A stretch of DNA of 62,356 nt from Gamarada debralockiae (Eukaryota > Ascomycota > Leotiomycetes > Helotiales > Hyphodiscaceae): positions 1-62,356 of the forward strand of contig NXFV01001434.1 of the NCBI GenBank assembly GCA_002803225.1. Reading direction: 5' to 3'. The notes under the pieces are model-generated. The model was not told the origin of the DNA. It was given only the letters and a program-made list of their open reading frames with translations, and ran no database searches. Below are positions 11,230 through 21,937 of this stretch, piece by piece; positions within the stretch are counted from its first letter, which is position 1, and every line of letters starts with the position of its first letter. The translations under genes and the position numbers were made by a program.

Positions 11230-12121
11230 CAACACCCTCTACAGCCTACAGGGTACTAGCGAGCTACGTGCTCTTCTTGCCTCGAACGCCAAGCTTTATG
11301 CTACGCGCGACGCGTCCAAGAACGGCAAGAAGCAGAAGCGCATGAGCAAGAAGGCCAACAGTTACAGGACGGGTCTACAGGTTAGTTTACGGGTCAGTTT
11401 AGAAGTCCTTGAATCTAATACTCTATAGGATCTCTCTGACACTACTTAAGCTGTGCCCAGCTCCGCGAGCCTTCCCTTTTCGGCCGGTTTCTTACCTATG
11501 AGCTATGCCGACGCCGCACTACGAAATCCCAGCGCCGTCGCCTTAACTCTGTACTTGCGCTCAAAATCCAAACCCTCTTCCTACCCGGGTCGAGCTCTAG
11601 AACTATATCCAGTGTTAAGAACAAGCCACAAGGAAGTGGGAAAGGGGGTAGGTAGGCTACCGGCCAATTACAGTTAAAGATTATCCCTAGTCAATTATAT
11701 AAGAAGAAGAGCAGGAGTTATAGGATCGGCAGTAATGGCGCGAGGAAGGGAAAATAACCCGTAAGAGTAGACAAGAGGAATTTAAAGAGAAAAGAAGAGA
11801 GGAACGGTAGTAGAGGGGAGAGCTAGAAGAGGACGAGGCGTGGAGAGCTTGGCGGGACTAGCAGTTTAAGGAGGAGTAATAGGCTTTACGGACTATAGAG
11901 CAGCAGGAAGCGTACGAGATATGGAAAAGACAAAAAGATAAGCTAGATAAAGAAGGGCAGAAGGCTTATAAGGCTTGGAGAGCATGTAAAAAGGAGCAAA
12001 AAGAAGAGAAGAGGAGAGCCGCAAAGGCTTATAAACAGGCTTGTAAACAGTTCTACCAACTAGTAGAGAGTCAAAAGGAGGAAATGTATATAAAGGACTG
12101 GGAATATAATAATGATTATTA
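11230..12121 (+). mobile_element. Remnant of a transposon-like ORF with C-to-T type stops
   Basis: The first part (11235-11380) reads LRALLASNAKLYATRDASKN and KKQKRMSKKA, a Lys/Arg-rich tail like those at the C-terminus of pogo/Fot1-type transposases. From about 11815 to 12121 a charged helical frame reads AWRAWRD*QFKEE**ALRT (stops marked *) and then IEQQEAYEIWKRQKDKLDK, ending in WEYNNDY. The internal stops TAG and TAA sit where CAG or CAA would fit the Gln-rich helix, the pattern expected from repeat-induced point mutation. No intact transposase core or terminal repeats were found, so the element class is a guess. Confidence 0.45.
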
Positions 12122-12885
12122 ATAAGGACGCTCGCTGAGGCAATAATTCCAGAGCGTAGCGGAGGACTATTATTTCCGAGGCTTCTTACAGGTGGCTTTA
12201 TATACTCCAATAGGTAGTTTTACGGATAATTCTACAGGGTTTACAGGTTTTACAGGCTCCTATAGGCAATGCTTATGGGCTCTTACGGGCAGTGCTTACA
12301 GCAGCCTGCACTGCGCCACCGCGCCTCGGCGCGCTGCACTCATCCTAGTTCAGGATGTATCAACATCTCCTCTTTCACTAGTCAAGGCAACTTGGGCTGC
12401 ATCTCGAATCTGAGAGATGCGGGCTGTTGGCAGGTCTAGGAGGTACGGTGGTGTCTGAGGTCCAGGTGTCATCGATTACTCGTACCCGTCATTTTGCAAG
12501 ATCGAGCCCATTCCACGCGTTACTACTATGAATATGCACAAAACCTTCTTAAACATAAATTTTTCAAGTATCGCACGACTGTGTATTACTAGGCATGTTA
12601 GCCCATAACACTCCTACGATCGATGACGATGGCCCCGAAGCAAATTCGATATTTTTCAGAAGCAAAACATGATTACGAAATAAGCTGAAAACCTATTGCT
12701 AAAAACCACATTCTCTAGAGGGCCTCCGCTGAGATAGGCAAAACCGAGACAAACAAGATAACTCTCCTAAACTTGATTCGTATCTAGTGTTGCAGCGAAA
12801 TTATATCTCAAACATCCTACATCTCGAGTCCAGCCAGCTCCACCATTCTTACCTAGCATCACCTCAAAATTAGCAAAAAATACAT
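12122..12885. other. Non-coding, repeat-like
   Basis: A run of short near-repeats (ACAGGTTTTACAGGCTCC and similar) at 12230-12300 is followed by a GC-rich patch at 12310-12340. No gene is supported. Confidence 0.4.
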
Positions 12886-14582
12886 CTACTTGCGGAAAAA
12901 ATCTCGACACTTACACTTCGTAAAATCCTCCGTCAGTAAACTAACACAGTTCACCGTAGGATTGCCCGGCCCAAGCGGTTGTTCCATACTCTGCTGTGTC
13001 GCCGTCGTCATACACCCATCAATCCAACTCACCGTATAATGATACGGCGAAATGCCATTATTATATATTATCGACGCCCCGTTCCACTTCACGGCAGCTG
13101 TCCCGGAAGTAAATGTTCGATCGAAGTTACTGTAGAAGGTATTGGCCCAATCACTCTGCACGTTTGCAGCGATATCGCTGTGGCTTCCGAAATCATTTCT
13201 CCCGTAACACTGCTGGGCTTGCAGCACTGGAGGAGATAGTGTTGGGGTTGGAGTGGGCGGCGGCGGGGCATCCGTTGTGGACATAGCGGGAGCAGAAGAT
13301 GATATTGACATAGCGGGAGCAGAAGATGATATTGACATTGCGAATGTGCCGCAGCTATCCTGTAGACTCGCCGCCCCGTAAATAATATGACTGTTGAATT
13401 CGCCTATTTGTATTCTTAGTCTATTTCGCAATAGGTAACTGAGATATAAAGATATCAAACTTACAGGATTTGACGATTTGCGTGTAGCTTGCGTTGCAGC
13501 CGAGAGCGCAGGTGTTGGCTGTTTGGCTGAAGTTGAAGAATACAGAGGTTCCGTCTGCACCTTGTAAGCCGGACGCACTCCCTTGCAAAGTACTGCTACT
13601 GTTTTTGGATAAATCCAGACCGGCACAGAATTTGTTGGCAAGGGCCCCGACAACCTCAACAGCGGCACCCACGTTAGATGGGTTACATTGCGCTGTTGCT
13701 GAAGGGGGCATTGTAGAGGTACTACCGGCAAAGTCGTCACTCGTGGGGGTTGGCCCCGATACAGTCATGACGACTTGGTAATCCTGATAGTCTGAGTATG
13801 GGGGATCACCAATTGCCGTGGCTGTTTCTACTGCACTGGAAGTGGTGCTTGAAGGTGGCGGGGCTGTAGCAGAATTTGGAGGAGGGTTGGGCGCTACGTT
13901 GATATTTGCAATGTATGACTTCAACGGGAAGGTCTGATAGAGATGAGCTGCCTCCGCGGTCGTAACAAGAAGGCCAACTGCGAGTATGACTGATCCAAGT
14001 TGGGTTGCCGTCTCCGCTGTAAGCACGACTCCTGATTTGGCCAACGTCGACACAATCTCAGACCCAATGGCTTCTGCTGTCTTTCCACCAGCGCTATCTA
14101 CTATCGGCTGTAGAGTTCCAACTAAAGCTGGGGCAATTACAGCAGCAGCAATCAACGCGGTTGGAGCTGCTCCTGCAGGGCTGTTGTGGTTGTGATAAAG
14201 GACACGTATTCTGTCGACGTTGAGACTGTTGTAGCGCCGTTCGTCGCTGTGGTAGTAACGGGTTTAACGTCCAAATATGAAGTCTGAACCGCTGTCCAGA
14301 CTGCCTCGTTGGTTTTGAGCGTGCTCCCAGACTCTGTTATGGTAGTCAGTTGGACTGTGAGCCATTCGTAGCCACCATCAAGGGTGACCAAGGATGGGAC
14401 AGTATTAATGCCGACGTTGCAACTCGTCGAGCCGCCTTGAAGAGTTGTACAGGTTGGTTATACTGCGTGGATTATAGCATTGTCGGCGGATAGAGAAATT
14501 CCGTTTGTTTTGCTGACGAGAGACGACAGCAATGCAAGGAGAAGAAAGGGTGGAAGCGAAGAGAGATTAAGGATTTAGACAT
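12886..14582 (-). pseudogene. Secreted Ser/Thr/Pro-rich cysteine-containing protein, disrupted 5' end
   Basis: A signal-peptide-like stretch (SLPPFLLLALLSSLVSKTNG, about 14560-14500) leads into a Thr-rich region. It is interrupted by TAA at 14460-14458, lacks an in-frame ATG and slips frame near 14170-14200. From there a long clean frame runs to a 61-bp intron (13464-13404) and on to the stop at 12886. The mature part has Ala/Pro/Ser/Thr-rich linkers, several N-x-S/T sites and scattered cysteines (AQCNPSN, CALGCNASYTQIVKSC, DSCGTF, QQCYGRNDFG, DGCMTT, KCKCRDFF). MSISSSAPA is repeated twice. This looks like an extracellular glycoprotein or effector-type protein of unknown function. The downstream two-thirds are intact, so a shorter product starting near 14155 (MIAAAVIAPAL) is possible. 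Confidence 0.55.
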
Positions 14583-14857
14583 AGCTGAAGTACGAGCACA
14601 ATAGTTATAAAATACTATTGACTTAATAGCGAGTGATAGGGTATAAAGAGTATTGAGAAGAAGAGAGACAAAGCCATTGATATAGAAAGTTTTGAAGCGG
14701 ACTTTTCAAGTACATAGCTTTGATACACCCTCACACTTACCAACCTTGGCATTCTATAGATAGGCACAAAAAGGAGGGACCACACGGATATACAATCATA
14801 GAATTGACATCATATGAGCTTTCTCTCTGCCACAGCATGTGGATTCCTCGCATCCTT

Positions 14858-15411
14858 TCACTTTCTCACAATTCCTTCTGACCCGTGGTCTCTGGGATCA
14901 GGATTGTCTTGTCGCTCGGCGGTGCTGCGATTTTCATCCTGGTCTAGGACGCCCTCTGGTCGCGAGTATCTAACAAACTTCGTAAGTCGATTGCGCCACA
15001 GTGTTTGTCCTGTATAAGGTTAATAATAGAAAAACTAATGTGCCTATAACCGTTACCTTCGCTATCTTTCTCCTGAACCCACGCTTCTGGCTTGGCCCAG
15101 TCAGGTACGGTGACTGACTCCGGGTCGTAGGGTCTTGGTAGGGGCTCATCAGCAAAATCATCGTCATTATCATCTGGTAATGGTTTGTACAGAGCCAAGC
15201 GCGCAGCCTTTTCGAAGTCGGCCTTCATCCGATCTGAGATCGTAATGGTACTATGTGCAGGCGTAGCGATAGCCATGACAACTTCTTGTTCCATGGGCTG
15301 CTCAGCCTGCTCTGTATCATCGGGCCGAGGCGTTGGACTCTGGTCTGTTTGATCCTGACGCGGCGGTGCTGGCTGATTGCTACCATTCTGGTCGGATTTA
15401 GCGGGAGCCAT
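14858..15411 (-). CDS. Hypothetical 168-residue orphan protein
   Basis: Exon 1 (15411-15057) and exon 2 (15009-14858) flank a 47-bp intron (gtaacg...tacag). The junction gives QEKDSEGQTLWRNRLTKF and a clean stop. The first 70 residues are Gln/Pro/Asp-rich and look disordered (MAPAKSDQNGSNQPAP). The middle (DRMKADFEKAARLALY, PVPDWAKPEAW-like) is more ordered, and the tail is acidic and basic mixed. There is no membrane segment or signal. An upstream in-frame ATG at 15492 is possible, but MAPAK has the more usual fungal start. The family is unknown; a transposon-associated origin cannot be excluded because repeats flank it. Confidence 0.6.
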
Positions 15412-15699
15412 GCTCGTTAGATGTGTTGCGGGCGCGGGTATTGTTGGAATGAGAGTCCGATTATGGGCGTGAAGTCTTGAATATGTAGCCAAGGAGGAGC
15501 AGTAGCGGTGCGTACATGTGAAAGTTGGGTGGGAGCTAAAGGAAGAGGAACAAGACAGACAGGAAATGCAACATTCAGGTTAGCGCGCGCGTAAAGCCGC
15601 TTGATCAGTAAAATTTTAGGCTATTAGTCACTAAATTTACAGGCTCTTGATCACTTGTAAAATAGGTATTAGCTATACTATGTGACCTACAGGGTGGTG

Positions 15700-16011
15700 A
15701 TATTGTGGTGGGGCGAAATGCAAGTATGAGCGCTTCCCGATTGTGCGGGTATCGCACGTGCTCTCAGTAAGGGATAAAACCAGAACGAAAACTAACGACG
15801 AAAAACGAAGGTCATGGTGCTCGAACGCACTACAGAATGTATGCGAAAAACAAGATGTATGATTGCGATCTTGTCTAAGTGCTACTCTAGTTGCGAAGGC
15901 CATTTATCCCCCGCTGGCACGTGATGAGACTAGCTAAGCGAGGTTCTTACTATTGTAAGACCTACTAAAACTGAAAAACAAGGCCACAACAATTTTTCCC
16001 CACCACAATAT
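15700..16011. mobile_element. MITE-like element B, copy 1 (312 bp)
   Basis: Bounded by perfect 14-bp inverted termini, ATATTGTGGTGGGG at 15700-15713 and its complement at 15998-16011. The interior (GCACGTGCTCTCAGT, AACGAAGGTCAT, CTGGCACGTGA) matches the element at 21660-21934. No coding capacity, so non-autonomous. It lies about 300 bases upstream of the MFS transporter start. No unambiguous target-site duplication was seen. Confidence 0.75.
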
Positions 16012-16318
16012 TAGAGAAATTGGGGCTCTTGTTAGTAGAGAAATGGCAAAATGGTTTTTTTTGGAAAAAAGTCCATATGAGCCGCCATAGCCTCCTGCCA
16101 GCAAGTTCCTTTGTAGAGATACTGATCACCTGTTCGACGCCCTCCGCTTCTGATGGTCTGATCGAACATGCCACCTTGAACTCTAATTTCGCTGTCCCTA
16201 TCCTCGATAATTTCCATACCTACCCGTATGTCAGTTTATTCAAACCAAAATTTCAAAAGTTTCTCTGTGCAACCGCTACTTCTGAAGACCCAGACTAAGG
16301 GAAAGTAGTTATTCTACA

Positions 16319-18238
16319 ATGGAGAGAACAGAGGCAGATACTGAAGTTGTTGGTACCAATGCCATGGTACAGACGAATGAATTCTTCGAAGAAGCTCCGC
16401 AGGTTAGCAGTGCCGCGTCAAAAAGGCTGTCTGAGGGAAGAACGGTGCCAAACTTATATGAAAAGCCTCCAGAGGAAGGTCGGAGTAAAGGCAAGACGAC
16501 CTTGATCATGCTAGCCTTGTGCATGGCAGTTTTCCTTGCCGCGTTAGATATGACAATCATCACGACAGCCTTGCCTACGATAGCTGCGCACTTCAAGACT
16601 TCCGGAGCTGGATATTCGTGGATTGGATCCGCCTATCTGCTCGCCAATGCTGCAACAGTACCTTCATGGGGCAAAATCAGTGATATTTTTGGTCGCAAGC
16701 CGATCTTGTTGATCGCCAATATAGTTTTCCTTATTGGAAGCTTGATATGTGCGCTTGCTATTAGCATAGAAATGCTAATAGTAGGTCGAGTCTTACAAGG
16801 GGTGGAGGAGGATTGATGAGCCTGGTTAATATTTGCATCGGTGATCTATTTAGTGAGAGGTAGGTCAAAGTTCTCCCTTTTTGAGGGGGGATTTTTTACT
16901 GAAGTTTTGAACTAATGTTGGTATTAATTACTAGGAGAAGAGGTGCATACTACGGTTTGGTTGGAGCGACCTGGGGCATCGCATGCGCCCTAGGACCAAT
17001 ATTTGGAGGAGCTTTCGCGCAGAAGGTTTCTTGGAGATGGTGCTTTTATATAAATCGTGACCAGCACATACCACGCTTCTAGTTTATCATGCTAATTCTC
17101 TTATGTAGTGCCTTGCGATGGACTTGCTTTCATCCTTCTCCTCGTTTTCCTCGACATCCATACCCCTAAAACCCCTATCCTCGAAGGCCTAAAAGCAGTT
17201 GATTGGCTGGGCTCTCTCACTGTCGTCGGTGGCACTATTATGTTCCTCCTTGGCCTCGAATATGGAGGAATATCTTACCCTTGGGCTAGCGCGATCGTCA
17301 TTTGCTTGATTATCTTTGGAGTCGTCACTTGGGCCCTCTTCTTACTTAACGAATGGAAACTCGCCAAGTACGCCATCACGCCTCTCCGGATCTTGCAACA
17401 ACGCTCTAATCTCGCCTCCCTCGCCGTTTGCTTCTTCCATGGCTTTGTTGTCCTCTCTGGGTTCTTCTTCCTTCCTATCTACTTCCAGGCCGTTATCGGC
17501 GCCACTCCCATACTATCAGGTGTCTACCTCATGCCATTTGTCCTTTCCCTCTCCTTCACCTCTGTAGGCGTGGGCGTCTTGATAAAAAATACAGGGCACT
17601 ATATCGAACCAATCCGTATGGGCTTTCTTCTTATGACTTTAGGTGTCGGCCTCTTTATCGATCTCCCTGCCTATGCAAACTGGGCCAGAATTATCATCTT
17701 CCAGATCATAGCGGGGCTCGGTACAGGGCCCAACTTTCTGGCCCCGCTTATTGCCCTGCAGACTCTAGTTGCGCCGGAGGATATTGCAACTGCGACGGCC
17801 ACCTTCGGCTTCGTGCGCCAGCTCTCTACTGCTATATCCGTAGTCATCGGCAGCGTCATCTTCCAGAACCAGATGCAGAAACACACTACACGTCTTCTTC
17901 GCTCTGGCGTCTCTCCTCAGTTTGTCTCTCTTCTCACTAGTGGAAGTGCTGCATCAGCGACCTCACTCGTACGAGACTTGCCGGCGGCGCAGAAGGAAGC
18001 TGTGAGGAACGTCTACACTGACAGTCTGCAGAAGATGTGGATCCTATATGTATGCGTCGGGATGGCGGGGGTTTTATCGAGCATGGCAATCGAGCGGCGA
18101 GAGCTGAACAAGCAACACAAGACTATAGAGACAGGGCTAGAGGCGCAGGAGAGGTATCGAATGAAGGAAGAGGCGAAGAAGGCAAGGGAGAAGCAACAGC
18201 GTGTGAGTGTAGATAGTAGGGGAGGCCAAGAGGTGTAA
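16319..18238 (+). CDS. DHA2-type MFS drug transporter with a one-base deletion in exon 1
   Basis: Exons are 16319-16859, 16935-17056 and 17109-18238, with introns of 75 and 52 bp. About 65 hydrophilic residues precede some 14 predicted helices, the layout of the DHA2 drug:H+ antiporter group. Motifs seen are [14 protein letters not shown] (helix 1), [10 protein letters not shown] (motif A), GRVLQG (motif B), and [10 protein letters not shown] with SWRWCFYIN (motif C region). Near 16800 the frame breaks: GGGGTGGAGGAGGATT reads VEED-stop, whereas one more G gives the expected glycine run and continues [19 protein letters not shown]. The exon lengths sum to 1793; one extra base makes 1794, a clean 597 residues, which independently supports a single-base loss. 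Everything downstream is open, so either the inactivation is very recent or the base was miscalled. Likely substrates are toxic organic compounds; specificity is unknown. Confidence 0.9.
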
Positions 18239-18363
18239 TTAGACTGACCGAGACGATGATATTTTGACAAGTTGGTATTTGTCACATTGAATTCGGCTCT
18301 GGTGAAAGTGCTCACGTGTTAGCACACTTTCGGGGAAGCGAGCTGTTAGTTGGAGCAGTTTTA

Positions 18364-18528
18364 GGGCGAAATATAGTAGCATTTGCAGGACTAGAGTTGG
18401 TTGAGCCTGCCGTATTGAGTATAGCTTGTATTTGCTTCTTTCTTTAGGATAAAGAAGCTGTACCCCGCCTTGATTTTTTACGCTCCTTAGATATCTAGCT
18501 AGTCAAGAATTCTACGATATTTCGCCCC
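18364..18528. mobile_element. MITE-like element A, short form
   Basis: Starts GGGCGAAATATAGTAGCATT and ends with the inverted counterpart ...CGATATTTCGCCCC. The TIRs extend inward with mismatches through an ACTAG/CTAGT block. It has no coding capacity and belongs to the same family as 18545-19005 and 27052-27185. Confidence 0.65.
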
Positions 18529-18544
18529 GAAACCGTCCCAACTG

Positions 18545-19005
18545 ACAACTAGCTATATATCTAAAGATTCAGAATCTGAAAAAGGGGAAGAGCTCTCTTA
18601 GAGCTAGCAGAAAGAAGAAATTATAGGCTATGCCTTATTCGGCAGGTCGACCAACAACTAGCCAAGAGTTGATGGTTTAGCCAAAGCACCTGGATGAGCA
18701 ACGGAGTAGATTTTAAACTCTATGTGTATTATTACGACGTAGTACTTCTATTACAAGGGTATTAGCACAAATAGGAGGCGGAGACTGATATACTATACGA
18801 CAAGAAGATTCTTGCTCACTTTTATTTCTCACGGCCTCTCCTTTGTTCTCTTGCTCATGTACTCTCTGTGTTGGTTGGAACTTCCTAATCGGGTATAGCC
18901 TGTATTTTCCCCTCTGCTGTGGTGTAAGAGAGCTCTTCCCCTCGTATTTTCAGCTCTTTAGATATCAGCTAGCTCTTAAAAATGCCACTATATTTCGCCC
19001 CCACT
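18545..19005. mobile_element. MITE-like element A, long form with inverted arms
   Basis: The left arm (18545-18660: CTAGCTATATATCTAAAG, GGGGAAGAGCTCTCTTA, GGCTATGCC) is the inverted counterpart of the right arm (18865-19005: GGTATAGCCTG, TAAGAGAGCTCTTCCCC, CACTATATTTCGCCCCC). The central 200 bases are unique and non-coding. The element abuts the short form on its left. A solo arm occurs at 27052-27185. Confidence 0.65.
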
Positions 19006-19223
19006 CAGTTCAACTGACATTCTGGTTCTCATCGGCACTATCCTTATGAAGAAGGCCTTGAGGCATTGTCAGGTTGACTGCGGACAAATTCGAGGCCCCA
19101 TCTTTCTCCTTTTCTACGTATAATTGTTGTAGTGGAATAAATCTCCGAAGTGCCAATAGCCCAGAGTCCGACGGTAGTACATTCCGCACAAGTATGCGAA
19201 ACCTTCAGATAGCGACGCAATAT

Positions 19224-19670
19224 CTATGTCCACCAAACCCGGGGGGTTGAAGTCCAAAGGAAACTTTGAACTATGATCCAAATGAGGATGCAACCTGGCC
19301 AGAGAAGTGCAAGGCTACCACCTACCATGAATACTGCCGCTGTCCCTCTCTGTGCTATGAATCGAAGGGTAACGCTGGCCCCAGACGCAGTTGTTTGGAG
19401 GTTGTCGGGCACATTGACACCATGTGATTTCATATTATTTCCGCGCTGCTAATCAACTTGGACATAAATGGCCTTGGCCATTCAAACAAGGGGCCAGTCG
19501 CCGGAATACAGAATCGTATTTTGCAATCCTGAGGGGAAAAAAAGCCAGGACACAAAGTATATACAATTATATAGTACCATACCAGCCAGGCTTATCGCAT
19601 TATGGATAATGTAAAAAAATCTCTTTCCTGCTTTCCACGTCCGTCTCTCCCTGTCCTTACTCTCCAGCAT
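19224..19670 (-). CDS. Possible membrane protein, fragmentary
   Basis: Two minus-strand frames each contain a hydrophobic helix (ISLAGMVLYNCIYFVSWLFF near 19600; AAVFMVGGSLALLWPGCILI near 19310). An intron with a GTATGG donor and CCCCTCAG acceptor could interrupt the first, but no single model stays open through both. This may be a small membrane protein or the relic of one. No family recognised. Confidence 0.2.
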
Positions 19671-19739
19671 CCACTAAACTTGATTTTCAGATCCTATATA
19701 GCTCAGCATAAGTTTAAAAATCACAAATGGCTCTTACAA

Positions 19740-20195
19740 TTAGATTCTAGGGTTCTGTGTTGTCAACTGAGCAGCTAGTCCCCATAGCAAAGCCTTTTTG
19801 TTAGCGGTTAAAACCTTATTCTCCCAGCGCAAACGCTCTCGTCTAAGTTCGAGATACTGTATATATCCGATTATATTCGACAGGAGGGCTGTTTCGTTGT
19901 GTAAGTCTTCCAGGTGCGTGTCTTGGTGATCGGCTGAACCGGCTTGGCCATATCCACTGCTTTGTGTGATGTCTGTCTTTACCACTTCATTTGACAGAGT
20001 ATCACTCATTGCAAACTCGGCATCCAAAGGCGTACATTCGCTCTCCGCCGTTCCTACATTGTCCTCGCGGTGCACGGGCGACCCTTCCTTTACTCTAATC
20101 TCATCGCTTGTGCTGATTTGATAGTCTCGGGGAGTGAATATATCTGTCCCGCTTTGGTTTGATCCAGAGGGTCTGTCGATAGTTCTTCCTGACAT
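19740..20195 (-). CDS. Hypothetical 151-residue protein with C-terminal coiled coil
   Basis: Single frame from ATG at 20195 to TAG at 19740. The first 95 residues are polar and acidic and probably disordered. The last 50 (LLSNIIGYIQYLELRRERLR, WENKVLTANKKALLWG) form an amphipathic helix typical of a coiled coil. No signal peptide or membrane segment. Family unknown; the composition is that of a real gene rather than of the surrounding AT-rich DNA. Confidence 0.45.
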   Translation of the reverse strand: MSGRTIDRPSGSNQSGTDIFTPRDYQISTSDEIRVKEGSPVHREDNVGTAESECTPLDAEFAMSDTLSNEVVKTDITQSSGYGQAGSADHQDTHLEDLHNETALLSNIIGYIQYLELRRERLRWENKVLTANKKALLWGLAAQLTTQNPRI

Positions 20196-20563
20196 AACTA
20201 TACCTGTTGGCCTCGTTTGATAAGTCCTTGAGAGTCTTTCGGATTGCGCCCTTGTTGTTCTCGATTTGGGGGGTCCGGTGGTAAGATATATAAAAATTGC
20301 GAGACGCTATCTATGGCTTGACTGGGCATCGCATAACTCGTCGTACATTCTCGTCAGCCACTAGGCCTTGTTTGCCAACAAGGATCCCAACAGACATTTC
20401 TAGGATAAATGCCTCGATAGAACCACGTCCTGCCTGAAACCCTGGATCGAATGTGGTTTGACGCAATTGAAAAGGAGATCTGCGACCCGAAATCTGATGT
20501 GCGAGACGATCTTCTCAGAACTGAGGGTGGCAAATGGCTTCCGGCGGCGTATGACAACAAACT

Positions 20564-20747
20564 CTAGTATGGATTTTGATAGGGTAGTATCGTTGCGGAG
20601 GTACCCCTGGACAGGAAACACGAGATGGGTTTTCAATTGTGGCATGATATTATTTCTAGTATGGGTTTTGATAGGGTAGTATCGTTGCGGAGTTACCTCC
20701 GGACAGAAAACACGGGATGGGTTTCAATTGTGGCATGATATCATTCA
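20564..20747. repeat. 92-bp imperfect tandem duplication
   Basis: Copies at 20564-20655 and 20656-20747 share GGGTAGTATCGTTGCGGAG and CAATTGTGGCATGATAT with about ten differences. Neither copy extends a recognisable gene. 20196-20563 and 20748-21160 hold no supported gene. Confidence 0.8.
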
Positions 20748-21160
20748 TGGGATACAGATACCTTGTTAAAGCCGCGCATGATTATGTCCGCCCACCTCAG
20801 GCAACACGGTAGCGATGCCACAATCCAGAACGCGCCCATCCTAATACACTCCATACAACGTCTTATCTGGGATGCTGAAGGTAGTAGCATCATTGAATTT
20901 AGGAAAGAACCCTAAGTAACGTGAGGCATTGCAGTTCTAATTGTTTTAATGTCGAGTAGATGAACACACAGTGAGATGATGTACTATTTAGCCGAGTAAA
21001 AAGTAAATATCGCTATTTTAATACACTATGTACTGTATTTTTCAAATTCATATACTGTTATAAGTCAACAAATAATCCCCTACAAGGATTCGCTAAGCAC
21101 AGTAATATCTTCTACTTACATCTTATTAGAAACAACCTTTTATGTCTACTGTATTATTTG

Positions 21161-21416
21161 TGTGACAGTTACAGGCGAATGTCACCTGACTTCACGTGAC
21201 ACGTGACACACGTGACCGGATATTTGCCCTCGAGGCCAGGGATTTACTTGACGCATTTGATGCGTAAGGGCCGAGGCACTAGCGCGCCCTTCAGGTATAT
21301 TAGGTTTTTTATACTCGTAAAACCTCTCTTATTCTCTCCTTAGCTTAGTATCTTCGTACAATACAGCACCTATATAGCATCTCCTTTGTAAGACTCCTTT
21401 GTATAGAGCTGTTACA
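21161..21416. mobile_element. Probable solo LTR (256 bp)
   Basis: Begins TGTGACAG and ends CTGTTACA, a near-perfect TG...CA inverted terminus as in Ty3/Gypsy LTRs. The 5' part has repeated CACGTGAC boxes, and the 3' part has a pyrimidine-rich TCTCTTATTCTCTCC followed by a short A-rich end. Flanking pentamers ATTTG and ATTTA differ at one base and could be a target-site duplication. No internal gag-pol sequence follows. Confidence 0.5.
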
Positions 21417-21659
21417 ATTTATTATATATTAATAAACATATAGCTAAACCTTATAATACCATTTACTGCTTATATTAAAATGTAATAGCTACAAGTAGCG
21501 AGAGAGCAACAAGAGAGGATCACAGTATATCAGAGAAGTAGCTGTTAGTGAGTGAAGAAGTAGTTGTTGTATTGATAGTAGGATTTCTGAGCATTCGTAC
21601 AATCTGATTTCTGAAAAGAACTCCAGCTTGCCTCTCTAACTTCACAGCTTACTGAGCTT

Positions 21660-21934
21660 ATATTGTAGAAGGAACGAAATGCGAGTATAAGCGCGTCCCG
21701 ATAGCGCTGTGTATCGCACGTGCTCTCAGTGAGGGATGAAACAAAAACAACGATGTAAAACGAAGGTCATAATGCTTGAAAACGCTGCAAAATGCATTAG
21801 AAAACAAGTTGTACGATTGTGTATGTATATGTAGGTGTCTATGTACAGGTCCGGCTGCAAAAGACAAAATATGCCCGGCTGGCACGTGACATCCAGCTAA
21901 GCGATCAACGTGACCGATTTCCCCACCACAATAT
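21660..21934. mobile_element. MITE-like element B, copy 2 (275 bp)
   Basis: Same family as 15700-16011. Aligned blocks are GCACGTGCTCTCAGTGAGG, AACGAAGGTCAT, GGCTGGCACGTGA and the right terminus CCCCACCACAATAT. The left terminus is degraded (ATATTGTAGAAGG). Its right end abuts the dispersed repeat at 21938. Confidence 0.7.
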
Positions 21935-21937
21935 ATA

